In this document: one piece after another, positions 10,964 to 21,062 of the stretch
Position numbering within the stretch: position 1 is the stretch's first letter
Layout: each line of letters starts with the position of its first letter
Assembly: GCA_963575745.1 (NCBI GenBank)
Contig: CAUYUJ010018904.1
Span: 292,776-356,775 of the forward strand
Reading direction: 5' to 3'
From: Prorocentrum cordatum
Taxonomy: Eukaryota; Sar; Dinophyceae; Prorocentrales; Prorocentraceae
DNA: 64,000 nucleotides
Notes under the pieces: generated by a model
Databases searched by the model: none
What the model saw: only the letters and a program-made list of their open reading frames with translations
What the model was told of the DNA's origin: nothing
Position numbers and translations under genes: made by a program

Positions 10964-11405
10964 GCAGTGCCCTCGCTCGGCGGCGCGCGCGGAGGGGTGG
11001 CGCGAGGGTGGCGGCCTTCGGAGACGGCGGGGGGCTTCTCGGAAGTCATGGGCCTTCTGAGAAGGGCTGGGGGCTCATGTCGACCGCGAGCCAAACGACA
11101 CCAACCCACCCGCGGCCCGCTGGGTCGTTGGTGGAACGCAGGCGGGGTGGTGTCGTAGGTGGGTCGCAGGTGGCCGTAATCGGGCGAGCGCCAAACTTTC
11201 AACGTCGCTGGGTCGTTGGCGGGGTGGTGTCGTTTGTTTTCTTGCCAGTCCCAGGCAGGCTCGTCAGAAGCCGGAAGTGCCTCTGAGGAGCCTCCCCTCT
11301 TCTGAGAAGCTCCCCCCATCGTCCTGGAAGGCCGCCCTCCTCGCGCGCCCCCCCCCCCTGCGCGCGCCGCCAACCTGCCGCGGCGACGTGGCGAGGCGGC
11401 ACTGG
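10964..11405. mobile_element. Large fold-back element, arms about 75 bp
   Basis: The left arm (about 10978-11052: GGCGGCGCGCGCGGAGGGG, GGCGGCCTTC, GGGGGGCTTCTC) is the inverse of the right arm (about 11296-11372: GAGAAGCTCCCCCC, GAAGGCCGCC, CGCGCGCCGCC), with roughly 80-85 percent agreement by eye. Weaker inverted matches continue inward (AAACGACACCA at 11093, TGGTGTCGTTT at 11226) and outward (CAGTGCC / GGCACTG). The core holds a direct repeat of CTGGGTCGTTGG. No ORF crosses it convincingly. Confidence 0.75.
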
Positions 11406-11545
11406 TGGGCTTGGCATCGCTCGGACGTGCGCATCTTTCCCCGGCGAGGACCATCGAGGAGCACCCTGGATCACCCGACAAAGAAAGCACGCACGAAGCC
11501 GAAACATGCACGGGGAATGGACGTCCGAGCGATGGCAAGCTGGAG
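11405..11545. mobile_element. Small fold-back with GCATCGCTCGGACGT arms
   Basis: GGCTTGGCATCGCTCGGACG near 11408 and its inverse around 11519-11540 (ACGTCCGAGCGATGGCAAGC) enclose about 90 bp. The same arm sequence reappears as GGCATCGCTCGGATGTGTGC at 11676, directly before leader L2. This suggests that it is part of the extended leader. Confidence 0.65.
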
Positions 11546-11675
11546 CAATGCGCCCAGCTGACGCCACTCCCTGAGACAGCACGAGGAGCGTGAGAAGGAG
11601 CAGGCATTGGCCAGCGATCAGCAACGGAGTGGCCTGTTTGGCTGAATGCCGCGGCGGCGGCGAGTTTACATCTCG

Positions 11676-11823
11676 TGGCATCGCTCGGATGTGTGCGTTT
11701 TTTGTCCCAGCCATCCTGTGGTGTTGGGTCCTCGTTTCAAGCACACAGCGCCCAGCGTTCCTCTCCTCTTCTCCTCCTCCCCCCCTCTTCCCGTCACCCT
11801 CCTCATATTGGCACACCCTTCAC
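11676..11823 (+). repeat. Satellite leader, copy L2
   Basis: GTGTGCGTTTTTTGTCCCAG then CCATCCTGTGGTGTTGGGTC, CTCGTTTCAA, and a CTCC-rich tract to about 11800. It ends in CACACGTTTCGTGG, the first bases of satellite family 2. Confidence 0.85.
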
Positions 11824-11900
11824 ACGTTTCGTGGCCCCATAGGAAGCTCCAACGAAGATCCCAGTGCTACCGCCCGCATGCGTCCCCCCCACACCCAGTA
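11824..11900 (+). repeat. Satellite family 2, first unit before an insertion
   Basis: One unit (CGTTTCGTGGCCCCATAGGA ... CCCGCATGCGTCC ... CACCCAGTA) is cut off from the rest of the array, which continues at about 12828 with CAACAATTCGTAGCCCC. An uninterrupted version of that junction (CACCCAGTACAACAATTCG) exists at 13290. Confidence 0.8.
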
Positions 11901-12827
11901 CAGTGAAAGCCTTGAGTAAGGAACACTTACTTTTCAAAAGGGGCTCGGTCGTTCCTTAGGTTTGCATGCGTTCCGCTACCTTTTTGGCGGCGAGCCCCCC
12001 TGGTGTTCCTTAAGATTTTGGACGCGCGGGTTCGTTTTTTTCGGTCGGGGCGGACGGTCTGAGGAACGGGGCTCCACGCGGGGGCTCTCTTCATTGCGCT
12101 TGCTCGACGTAGTGCGACGGCGGTCGCTTAAAAGCCCGGCGCCTCTCTGGGGCCCTCCCGTTCCTTGCGGGGCGCGCGGTGGAGCTCTCGCCCGTTCCGC
12201 GCGCCAGGGTAGTGGCATTAAGGACCAGTTCCCCGCCGGAGCACTTCCCGTTCCTTACGCCGCGCGTTTCGGAGTTCACTGGCTCGACATAAAGCTACGG
12301 CGGTCGCGTCAAGGCCCAGCTCCTCTCTCGGGCCCCCCCGTTCCTTGCGCGGCGCGCGCTGGAGCTTTCGCCCCTATCCGCATGCCAAGGTAGGGGCATT
12401 GAGGTCCAGTTCCTCGCAAGAGCCCCCCCCGTTCCTTCGGAACCGAATCGGAAAGTGGTCAACTTAAGACCCAGGCCACCACGTGAGCCCCTGGCGTTCC
12501 TTGCGCGGTGCAATTGGGGGTTCACGCGCGGAACCGAAGCGGAAAGTGGTCGCGTTAAGACACAGTTCTTAGCCTGAGCCCCTGGCGTTCCTAACGCGTC
12601 GTTCGCAGGCTGCGCTTCTGCGTGCGGTTTTGGAGCGGCGGGGGAGGGGGGGGGGCGGGCGTTCCTTGAGGGTTTGGCGGAGAGGGCGGGGGTCGAATTG
12701 CAAGAGCAAATCGTAGCGGAACGCCGCTAGAAAGGGGCTCGGCCGTTCCTTCTGGCTTAATGGGCTTACTTGGAAAAAAATTGGTTCCGTTCCTTATTTA
12801 TGGTTCCTTAGGTCAAGACCCTCACTG
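11901..12827. mobile_element. 0.93-kb non-autonomous element with GTTCCTT subterminal repeats
   Basis: It lies inside satellite family 2. The left end is CAGTGAAAGCCTTGAGTAAG-GAAC, and the inverse of the right end reads CAGTGAGGGTCTTGACC-TAAGGAACC. The interior carries about twelve GTTCCTT words, many as CCCCGTTCCTTGCGCGG, spaced 40-100 bp apart. Termini of CAGTG/CACTG type and repeated subterminal motifs are features of hAT-like non-autonomous transposons. A clear 8-bp target duplication is not preserved. It carries no transposase. Confidence 0.7.
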
Positions 12828-13918
12828 TGCAACAATTCGTAGCCCCAGAGTTCCACTGAAGGTCCAAATGCTCCCGCCCATCGCGTCTCGCCCAGCCAGT
12901 TCAGCGTCTCGTGGCCCCATAGCCAGCTCCACCGAAGGTCCTGGTGCTACCGCCTGCTGCGTCCCCCCCACACCAGTACAGCGCTTCGTGGCCCCATAGG
13001 GAATTACACCGACGGCCCCAGCGTTACCGCCCGCATGCGTCCCTTCCACCCACCCAGTGTAGCGCTCCGCCGCCCCATACGGAGCTCCATTGAAGGTCCC
13101 AGCGCTACCGCCGCATGCGTCCCCCCCACCCAGTACAGCTCTTCGTGGCCCCATAACGAGCTCCATCGAAGGTCCCAGCGCTACCGCCCGCATGCGTCCC
13201 CCCCAGCCAGTACAGCGTCTCGTGGCCCCATAGCGAGCTCCACCGATGGTCCTAGTGCTACCGGCCGCATGCGTCCCCCCCACACCCAGTACAACAATTC
13301 GTGGCCCCAGAGCTCCACCTAAGGTCCCAGTGCTACCTACCGGTCGCATACGTCCCCCCCATTCAGTACGGCGCTCAGTGTCTCCATAAGAGGCTCCACC
13401 GAAGGTCCCAGTACTACCGCTTGCATGCGTCCCCCCCCCCCCCCACCCAGTACAGCGCTTCGTGGCCCCATAGGGATCTCCACCGGCGGCGTCAATGGCA
13501 ACGTCCGCATGCGTTTCCCCCACCCAATACAGCCTTTCGTCGTCCTGAAGGGAGCTCCACCGAAGGCCTCAGTGGCACTGCCCGCAGGCGTCTCCTCCAC
13601 CCATTACAGCGCTTCGTGGTCCCGTAGGGAGCTCCAGCGAAGGCTCCAGCAGCACGGTCCGCATGCCAGCTCAACGTCGTGGCCCCATAGGGAGCTCCAC
13701 CAACGGTGCCCTGGGCACCGTCCACGTGCGTCTCCCCCACCGCGCTTCGTGGCCCCATAGGGAGCACCACCGAAAGCCCCAGTAGCACAATCCACATGCG
13801 TCTCTCCACCCAGTACAGCGTTTATTGGCTCATAGGGAGCTCCACCCAAGGCCCCAGTGGCAAAGTTCGCATGTGTCCCCCCCGCCCAGTACAGCGTCTC
13901 GTGGCCCATAGGGACCAA
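12828..13918 (+). repeat. Satellite family 2 array, short-unit form
   Basis: About 13-14 units of 77-82 bp carry CGTGGCCCCATAGGGAGCTC, CACCGAAGGTCCCAGTGCTA, CCGCCCGCATGCGTCC and CACCCAGTACAGC. This is the inverse orientation of the arrays at 38.2 and 52.2 kb, whose units are near 90 bp with an extra GTGTGAGGGGTGTGCCGA part. Open frames on both strands are repeat by-products. Confidence 0.9.
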
Positions 13919-16843
13919 ACCTCTCCCAACCGCGTCGAAACCTCGCCCGCCAGCTCCGCCCCGCTCAGCCCGACGCGCCCGTGTCGCCAGCGCCCATCAC
14001 GTCATCGGGATCATGGTCCTTGACGATGACCTGGAGGAGCTGGCGCCGGGCACCGGCGCCGACGGCGCCAGCGCCGCGGGGGCGGCCCGGGGCGTCGCGG
14101 ACGCCACGGCGTGGGCAGCGGAGTTGCTGTAGATGCCGTGGGCAGCGAGAGCGCGCCTGCGCTGCTCTTGGTGCACCCCGCCGCAGGGGCTGGGCCCTTC
14201 CGGGGAGGGGAAGCACAACCGCTCTCGAGTCTGAGCGGTGCTAGCAAGTCGTTCCTGGTGGAATCCCTTGGCGTTCTGCATTTCGACCTCCCGGAGTCCG
14301 ATAGCAGCCGGACGTGCAGCCCGAGGTGCACCTGCTGACAGAGCTAGTTCGCGAATTTGAACCACGCACGTGCGAGATGGTGGCGCCGATGCTGATGTGA
14401 GTTGAGCTCTCTTGGCGCGTGCCGCGCCCTCCTCATCCCTCCCCCATCGTCCCGCTCTGATTCAACCTCTTACTCCATGTGTTCGCGTCCTCCTGTTTGT
14501 TCACCGCGCGCATCCATGAACATAATTGTGTTCCTGTTGCTCTCGTCGTTGCCCTGACTTTCTCGCGCGTCGTTCCCAGTCTCACGTGGGCCCCCGTTCC
14601 CCCCCCCGCCTCCTTCCTATATGCCGCGCGTTCCTCATTCCCTTTTCGTCCTGCGCATCTTGGCCCCCATCCTGTTCTTGTTTCCTCCCCGTCGCCTGGC
14701 CGTTCCGCCCCGCGCATTGTCGCTTTCCAGATTGTCGTCCACGGGAGGCGCGCTGGCATCCCCGTGTGGCATCGCACTGGTTGTCGCGCGCGCCGCCCGG
14801 TGGAATGAGGCGCGGCGCCGCTGCTGCAATCAAGCCAGAAGGGAGCGATCGCGGGCAGTGGCTCCCCCGCGCGCTCGCCATCGGCTGGTCGGAACAGCAT
14901 CTGGCGGCGATGTGTGCCACCGGGATTCCTCGCAGATCGGCCCGCTCAGCCGCCGCGACTGGGTCGTGGATTAGGGGCCTCGCAGATGTGTGGCTGGGGG
15001 GTGGTTGGCTTTTCCTTTGGGGGTGATTCTCGAGGCCGCTTTCGGGTATGATTGTGGCACTTCCGATCGATGTTGGGGCCCCGTCGTGCCAGCTCGGGCC
15101 CCTCGGGGCAGCCCCAGATCTTTCGGGCGTTTTGAAGCCGTTCGGGGGGGCCCCAGGGGCAGCGCTGCGGCGCGCCTAGGCCAGTTTCGGCCATTCCAGG
15201 ATTTTGTCTTGTGGTTCGTCCAGGCGGGGTTGTGGTCCCGAGCGCGCAGGGCCCGAGCGGGGCCTGGCCCGGTCGCCTCGAGGACGTGTCGGGAGCGTCG
15301 AAAACTAGACATCGGTCCTCCCCTCTCCCCCGCCAGCCCGAGCGGACCGTTCCAGCGCGAGGGTTGCCAAGGGGCAGGAGAAGGGCCTCCACAGCGACAA
15401 CAACCATACACACAGGGGTCGGTCATGACGATCGCGGTCATGTGTCAGCCTACATGCTCACCTATACCATCGCCGAGGACTTCGCCGACATTTCCACCAA
15501 CGCATCAAATTTTCCACGTGGGCTCTCGACGGATGTCATACCTGGCCACTTGCCAAGATCTTTAACAGTTTCTGTCTAACATACCCTCTGCCTCCCATTG
15601 GAATCTACACTTCGACAAAAAACACATGGGGCACTTTGCATCGGGCTTCAGAAGATCAGCGAAGTTGCGTTTGAGCTTTGTTTACACGTATGCTTTGACG
15701 TGTATGGCAGGATCCTGTCCACATTGGCTTGATCCTGCCGAGCCTGGCCTTTTCCTTAGCTTACCCCAGCACGGTGGCCCTTTTTCAGGTTTGCCTTTCA
15801 TCGTTCCCACGAAGGCCTTCAGAGAGGTGCCTCGTGAACTTGTCTCGTTCCTCGTCGTCCCTCTTCCCCACGTCGTCGGCCACCTCCTTCTCCTTTCCTT
15901 CCCTTTCCTCCCGCATCTTCTATATTCTGGCGTACGCAGCGGCCGTATGTTTCGAGCCAGCAGGTATCCGTCCTCCTCCTCCTCCTTTCCCCGTTTGTTC
16001 TCTCATGTTCTTCCTCCTCATCGAGTTCCTAGCCTTCTCTCCGCCATTCATCTCCCCTCCTCTCTCCTCTCTCGTCTTTCTCCCGTTCGCGTTCCTCATC
16101 CTCTTTCTCCTGCCTCCTTGTCCTCTTCCTCCTTCCTCTCTTCCTCCTCCTCCTCCTCATCCTTCTCCTCATCCTCCCTTTTCCCTCATCCCCATGTTTC
16201 TTGTGCATCATCCCGCTTGGCACATTCGTTTTCAAATTCTGCAACCGCTACAAGGATCGAGTGACATCGTTTTCGAATGGGGGCTCTTGTTCTGACGCCG
16301 CGCGCATTCGTTCCCGAAGCTTGCGCCAACTACGAATATGGAGGGGATCGTTCTCAAAACCTAGCGCCGCGCGCGTTCGTTTCAATCACTTGCAATTGTT
16401 GTCCTTATCAACGTGGGTCAACTGCCGTAGCGCCGCGTGCATCCGTTTTTACAGCTCGTACCAGCTATAGGAATTATTGAGGACCGTTTCGATGCTAGTT
16501 TTTTGTGTTCGAAATCAGAGGGTCGAAATACTAGAACCTCCAAACTATGTAGCAGCCGCCTGGATGGAGGGCGGCTCCTCTTCTCAACTGGGATTCCCGA
16601 GTGGGACTTACTCGAAGTCTATGTCCCATGCGCACATGTGCACGAGTTTCGCAAATTGGAGGCGTCCCCCCAAAGAACCAGAGGCCTCGCCTGACACCTC
16701 TGTGAATGGAAGGGTCATGTCTTGTTGCATTCCTGACTGTTCGCAAGAAGAATGCAAGGAAACTCGTGTTCAAATCGTTGTCCCCTGAGTGGCAGGCCCA
16801 TCGGGTGCATCTTTGACGCATGTGTTGGTTACTCTGGTCGTGT
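13919..16843. other. No recognised gene; GC-rich then pyrimidine-rich
   Basis: 13990-14365 has opposed open frames (plus 14111-14338, minus 13997-14365) with protein-like composition but no motif I know. 14400-15560 is GC-rich with overlapping frames. 15840-16200 is rich in TCC/CTT words, and its frames read Ser/Pro/Phe. 16250-16800 is more AT-rich and includes three CGCCGCGCG(C/T)-type words about 60 bp apart (16290-16440). I cannot assign a gene to any part. Confidence 0.45.
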
Positions 16844-16915
16844 TCCTCCTCCTCCTCCTCCTCCTCCTCCTCCTCCTCCTCCTCCTCCTCCTCCTCCTCC
16901 TCCTCTCTATACACA
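16844..16915 (+). repeat. (CCT)n microsatellite
   Basis: About 24 uninterrupted CCT triplets. The minus strand reads as a run of Glu and must not be taken as an acidic protein. Confidence 0.97.
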
Positions 16916-17084
16916 TCCACCCTACTCTTCCTTGATCCTCTGCTTCCCTCTCCCTCGACGTCCCCAGCGTCATCACTGATGCCCTGAACGCGCTGGGCAA
17001 AGCGCTGGGTTGGACAGGCACGCCCGCTTCCTCAGACCCTCAGATCCCGTTTGGCGTCGTGAGTCGTCACCATCATTGTCATCG

Positions 17085-17375
17085 GAGGAGGGAGGGGGGA
17101 GGAGGATGAGGAGGAGGAGGATAAGGAGGAGGACGGGATGGCGATGGTTGGAGGAGGAGGAGGAGGAGGTGGAGGCATAACAGGATGAGGATAGAACAAA
17201 GAGGAGGAGGACGACGACGAGAGTGAGGACGAGCAGCTGGAGCTGGGTCGCTCGGATGTTTGCGGATTTCCTTTGTGCGAGATGCGGTTGGCATTTGTTC
17301 TTTCTGTCTCTCTCTCTCTCTCTCCCTCGCGTTCTCTTTTTTTCTCTCTATCTCTCACTCTCTCTTTCTCATGAT
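17085..17375 (+). repeat. (GGA)n-like tract followed by (CT)n tract
   Basis: 17085-17225 is GGA/GAG-rich and imperfect. 17305-17375 is a CT dinucleotide tract broken by a few bases. Between them is a GGTCGCTCGGATGTTTGCGG word resembling the extended satellite leader at 11676, but no TCCCAGCC core follows. Confidence 0.8.
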
Positions 17376-17554
17376 TTTCTCCATAACTGTATACATAACA
17401 GTACATGTACATATAGGTATCGGAGGCCTCTCCTCTCTCGGGCCGTCATTGGGCGCAGGGGCTCGCAGTTGCCAAGGTGTCCGCCAGAGTTGTTCCTGTG
17501 AGGCAGCTCGGCGCTGATTCAAGACTTGGCGCGCTGGCCGAGGGGTCGGAGCTA

Positions 17555-17805
17555 CGACGGGACAGCAGCGAGGCATCTCCACGGGGCAGGCTTTTTGCGG
17601 TCGGGAGCTTCGGCTCATTGTGTCCACCGCGTTTCGGCGCCACACGCTGTCCACGGCCCAGTCCCGAGGCGTCAACGTCCCGAGCCTTTCCAAGCCTCCC
17701 GCCCCGCGGAGCGGAGCGTCACGCTATCCGCACGCATGTCATAGCGTGTCGCCAGGGATCGCCGCCGCGACACGACAAGCAACAGTTCCCGAAGGGGACT
17801 TCCCT
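17555..17805 (+). repeat. Dispersed hairpin repeat, copy 3
   Basis: It has the same box order as copy 2: CAACGTCCCGAGCCTTTCC, CCCGCCCCGCGGAGCG, then GCGTCACGCTAT (17716-17727), a 13-nt loop, and ATAGCGTGTCGC (17741-17752), followed by GCCGCCGCGACACG. The stem has one mismatch. Against copy 2 a C-G pair has become T-A on both arms, and the loop length is identical. Confidence 0.85.
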
Positions 17806-17821
17806 GTGGCCCATAATAGAT

Positions 17822-17915
17822 ATGTTCGACTCCCGTTCGAGTATAGGTCGATTCCAGTTCGGCTCCAGCTCGACTCAAGTTCGACTCCAGCTGGACTCAA
17901 GTCGAGATACGTTTG
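17822..17915 (+). repeat. Minisatellite of TCGACTCCAGC words
   Basis: Degenerate units of about 11 bp (AGTTCGACTCC, AGCTCGACTCA, AGTTCGGCTCC) repeat eight or nine times. Confidence 0.8.
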
Positions 17916-18111
17916 ATGCAGCATCGACGTATGAGTGGAACGAGTGGCTCCGGAAAGGTTCCGAGAAGGAGCATCTAATGTTTCCAGTCTCAGATGTTCG
18001 TACGTCGCGGCCCGTCTTGTCATCTTGAGTGCGTCGGGTCTGAGGCGACCCAGCTCAGGGATAATTTTGTATGGGCACGCAGGTTGGGGGTACGGCAGAT
18101 GAGGGGAGACA

Positions 18112-18282
18112 CAGCGAGAGAGAGAGAGAGAAAGAAAAACAAAACATATGAGAGAGTGAGAGTGAGAAAGAGAGAGAGAGAGATGAGGAGAGAGAGAGAG
18201 AGATAGCGAGAGCAACAAAGAGAGAGAGAGAGAGAGTGAAAAAGAGAAACAAAAAGAGAGGCAGAGACAGACATAGTGAGTG
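18112..18282 (+). repeat. (GA)n tract
   Basis: Long imperfect GAGAGA tract with AAAC interruptions. The minus strand reads Leu-Ser-Leu-Ser. No gene. Confidence 0.95.
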
Positions 18283-19070
18283 TGTGAGTCAAGTTGGCCA
18301 GGTCGATCAAGTCAGAGGGCCCCGCCTACTCGCACCGTCCCTCCCGCAACACAATCATCAATGGTTGCACCACTTGATAGTGGGATTGGACCGCGCTCCC
18401 ACCTCGCACACGGGAGGTGCTCGCGTGCGGCCCCGGCACCGACGACTTGCCGAGGAGAACGTTGCGCCGTTGCGCAGGGGCGCGAGTGGCGAGACTTCCA
18501 CCAATTGGCGCGGCGAAGGCGGGGCATGCGCCGCGTTAACACAGAATTGCCATTTTCGCTCACAAGTTGGGCGGCGCTTGGGCGAGGGGGTCTCGCCCGC
18601 TTTCACGCGGCCCCCGCTGCCGCTGCCGTGTGCATGCGCTTCGGCGAACGAACCATGCTCCGCGCCCGCGTTGGAGCGCCACTTCCGAGCGACATGCGCA
18701 CGGAGCCTGGGCGAGGGCGACAGGGCGCCCATTCCCGCGGGCCTTGACAGTAGTAGCAAATGCCAGGGATGCCCCGCGGCGAGGCGGGAGCGCCACTTCA
18801 AGGGGAACCTGGGCGGCGCCGAGGCGAGAACGACATTTCCGTGCGCTCGCGGGACGACGAGCACGCGTGCGAAGCATGCGCGCGGTCTCCAAGAGGGAAC
18901 TCGCCTCCCTAGAGCAATGGGCGCGCCGCCGAGGCGAGAGCGACATCTCGCCCTTTGCGCGCGGGATGTGTGCGCTGTTCCGCTCGAGCCACGTATGTTG
19001 CAGCGTGGGTGACTGAATGTTCATGTTGAGACGAAGCAAGCTGTTTTTAGTTAGTCGCTTCGCTCACTCT
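18283..19070. repeat. Degenerate GC-rich direct repeats
   Basis: GAGCGCCACTTC occurs near 18673 and 18788, and GGCGAGA(A/G)CGACAT(T/C)TC near 18822 and 18932, each with similar flanks, so units of about 110-120 bp are repeated but strongly diverged. Open frames on both strands (plus 18236-19012) have no recognisable domain. GCCATTTTCGCTCACAAG at 18549-18566 resembles the 3-prime part of the spliced leader but needs a 2-nt insertion. Confidence 0.5.
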
Positions 19071-19560
19071 CCCAGCCATCCTGCGCACCCTGGAAGCTGT
19101 TTAGGGCTTCCTGGGGGCCTCGCCGGGCGCAAGGCTCGAATTGTTGGCTCGTGTTTTCCCTCTTTAAGCCCATCTTGGAGCCATTTTGGGGCTCTCTTGG
19201 GCTGTCGTGGGCGCCTCTTGAGCCGTTTCGGGGCTGTCTCGAGATGTCTTGGGACTCTCTTGGGGGGCTCTTGGGCCGTCATCGAGCGGTCGCGGGGCCC
19301 CTGGGGCCGTCTTGGAGTTTCGAATGCTTGAAAAGGTGAGTGTGACAAACATTGAAGAGCACACTCACAATTACTGAATTTCGTCTCTGTGAGCCCTCTT
19401 GGGGGCCCTCTGGGAGTGCTGCTTGGGCTTTTTCGGCAATTTTGAAGGCATCGTCGACCATCTTGCCGGCTTTGGTGGCCTCCCAGGTCCGTCTTGTAAG
19501 CCATCTTGGGCATCTGGGACGCATCTTGAGCGCATTGAAGAGCGCTTGGAACCCATCCCA
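19071..19560 (+). repeat. TTGGGGCC minisatellite, blocks 19.1 and 19.4 kb
   Basis: It starts with CTCCCAGCCATCCTG (19070-19084), a match to the satellite leader core, then runs into TTGGGGGGCTCTTGGGCCGT-type words to 19320 and again from 19395. No coding function is supported. Confidence 0.75.
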
Positions 19561-19617
19561 CCGTTGCGCGTGTGTTTTGGGTCAGAATCGTAAGAGGTGC
19601 TCGTGGCGAGCTAGAAG

Positions 19618-19735
19618 GAAGAGGAGGATAATGAGGAGGAGGAGGAGAAGGAGGAGGAGGAGGAGGAGGAGGACAAGGAGGAGGAGGAGGAGGAGGAGGA
19701 GGAGGAGGAAGAGGGAGGATGAGGATAAGGAGGAG
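19618..19735 (+). repeat. (GGA)n microsatellite
   Basis: GAGGAGGAG tract with a few AAG or GAT interruptions. Confidence 0.95.
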
Positions 19736-19867
19736 GCCTCTCATTCGCTTCGTGGGGCGTTTTGGTGCCAAATCTGATCGTTGAGAAGACGCCTGTTTGG
19801 GAGGCTGCTTGGGGTCTCTCTCTTGGGAGGCCTCTCGGGGGCCTCTTGGCAGTCTTTCCCAACCCTC

Positions 19868-20021
19868 CTGCGTTGGGTTCTCGTATTGAATTGAGCAGTG
19901 CGGTCGCGTCTCCTCCTTCGCCTCCTCCTTCCCGCCTCGTTCCTCCTTTCCTCTTCCCCCATGCATCTCACCTTGCTCGTCGCCGCGTGCCAGCTTGCCT
20001 CCTGCCTGGTCATCCCTGTGT
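19868..20021 (+). repeat. Satellite leader, copy L3
   Basis: TTTCCCAACCCTCCTGCGTT, GGGTTCTCGTATTGAATTGA, GCAGTGCGGTCGCGTC, then a CTCC-rich tract ending near 19960. It closely matches L1 and directly precedes the 20-kb array. Confidence 0.85.
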
Positions 20022-20950
20022 GGGGCTGCGATCTGCGAAACTGTCGCCACTTTCGAGGCCTGCTGGTGGGTCCAGCGGAGTGAGGCACCACGGGGATTCA
20101 GATTAGACCTCGCCATCTGTGGGGGTTGCGATCTGTGAAACTGTCGCCACTTTCGAGGCCTGCTGGTGGGTCCAGCGGAGTGAGGCACCACGGGGATGCA
20201 GATTAGACCTCGCCATCTCTGGGGTGGCTGCGATCTGTGACCAGTCGCCACTTTCGAGGGCTGCTGGTGGGTCCAGCGGAGTGAGGCACCACGGGGATTC
20301 AGATTAGACCTCGCCATCTGTGGGGGCTGGGGGGCTGCGATCTGTGAAACTGTCGCCACTTTCGAGGGCTGCTGGTGGGTCCAGCGGAGTGAGGCACCAC
20401 GGGGATTCAGATTAGACCTCGCCATCTGGGGGCTGCGATCTGTGAAACTGTCGCCACTTTCGAGGGCTGCTGGTGGGTCCAGCGGAGTGAGGCACCACGG
20501 GGACTCAGATTAGACCTCGCCATCTCTGGGGGTGGCTGCGATCTGTGAAACTGTCGTCCCTTTCGAGGGCTGCTGGTGGGTTCAGCGGAGTGAGGCACCA
20601 CGCGGATTCAGATTAGACCTCGCCATCTCTGGGGGGCTGCGATCTGTGAAACTGTCGCCACTTTCGAGGGCTGCTGGTGGGTCCAGCGGAGTGAGGCACC
20701 ACGGGGATTCAGATTAGACCTCGCCATCTCTGGGGGGGCTACGATCTGTGAAACTGTCGCCACTTTCGAGGCCTGCTGGGGGGGGGGCCCAGCGGAGTGA
20801 GGCACCACGGGGACGGGGACTCCGATTAGACTTCGCCATCCCTGGGGGGGGGCTGCGATCTGTGAAACTGTCGTCACTTTCGATGGCTGCTGGTGGGTGG
20901 CCAGCGGAGTGAGGCACCACGGGGATTCAGATTTGACCTCGCCATCTCTG
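20022..20950 (+). repeat. Satellite family 1, array A (9 units of about 100 bp)
   Basis: Units start GGCTGCGATCTGTGAAACTG, continue TCGCCACTTTCGAGG, CTGCTGGTGGGTCCAGCGGA, GTGAGGCACCACGGGGA and TTCAGATTAGACCTCGCCAT. Unit starts fall near 20031, 20131, 20233, 20340 and 20438. Units are highly alike, so amplification or homogenisation is recent. Open frames on both strands are by-products. Confidence 0.95.
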
Positions 20951-21062
20951 ATTTCCCGACCCTCCTGGTTTGGGTATTCGTTTTGAATAGAGCAGTGTGG
21001 TCTCCACTCCTTCCTGCCTTCCTCCTCCTCCCTCCCTCCCTGCCTCTTCCTGTCTTGCCTGC
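20951..21062 (+). repeat. Satellite leader, copy L4, inside the array
   Basis: TTTCCCGACCCTCCTGGTTT, GGGTATTCGTTTTGAATAGA, GCAGTGTGG, then a CTCC/CCTTCC tract. It separates array A from array B, so the 20-22.5 kb region holds two leader-plus-array units in tandem. Confidence 0.9.

Noticed and set aside
16531-16920. Acidic poly-Glu protein on minus
   Set aside because: It is the complement of the (CCT)n microsatellite.
18549-18566. Third spliced-leader relic (GCCATTTTCGCTCACAAG)
   Set aside because: Needs one substitution and a 2-nt insertion and lacks the 5-prime six bases. Could be chance in repeated GC-rich sequence.
19166-19185. Leader-like GGAGCCATTTTGGGGCTC
   Set aside because: It is made of TTGGGGCC minisatellite words. 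The match to AGCCATTTTGG follows from repeat composition.
19064-20425. 453-residue minus-strand frame
   Set aside because: Spans a (GGA)n tract and several 100-bp satellite units. The repeated text is the satellite itself.
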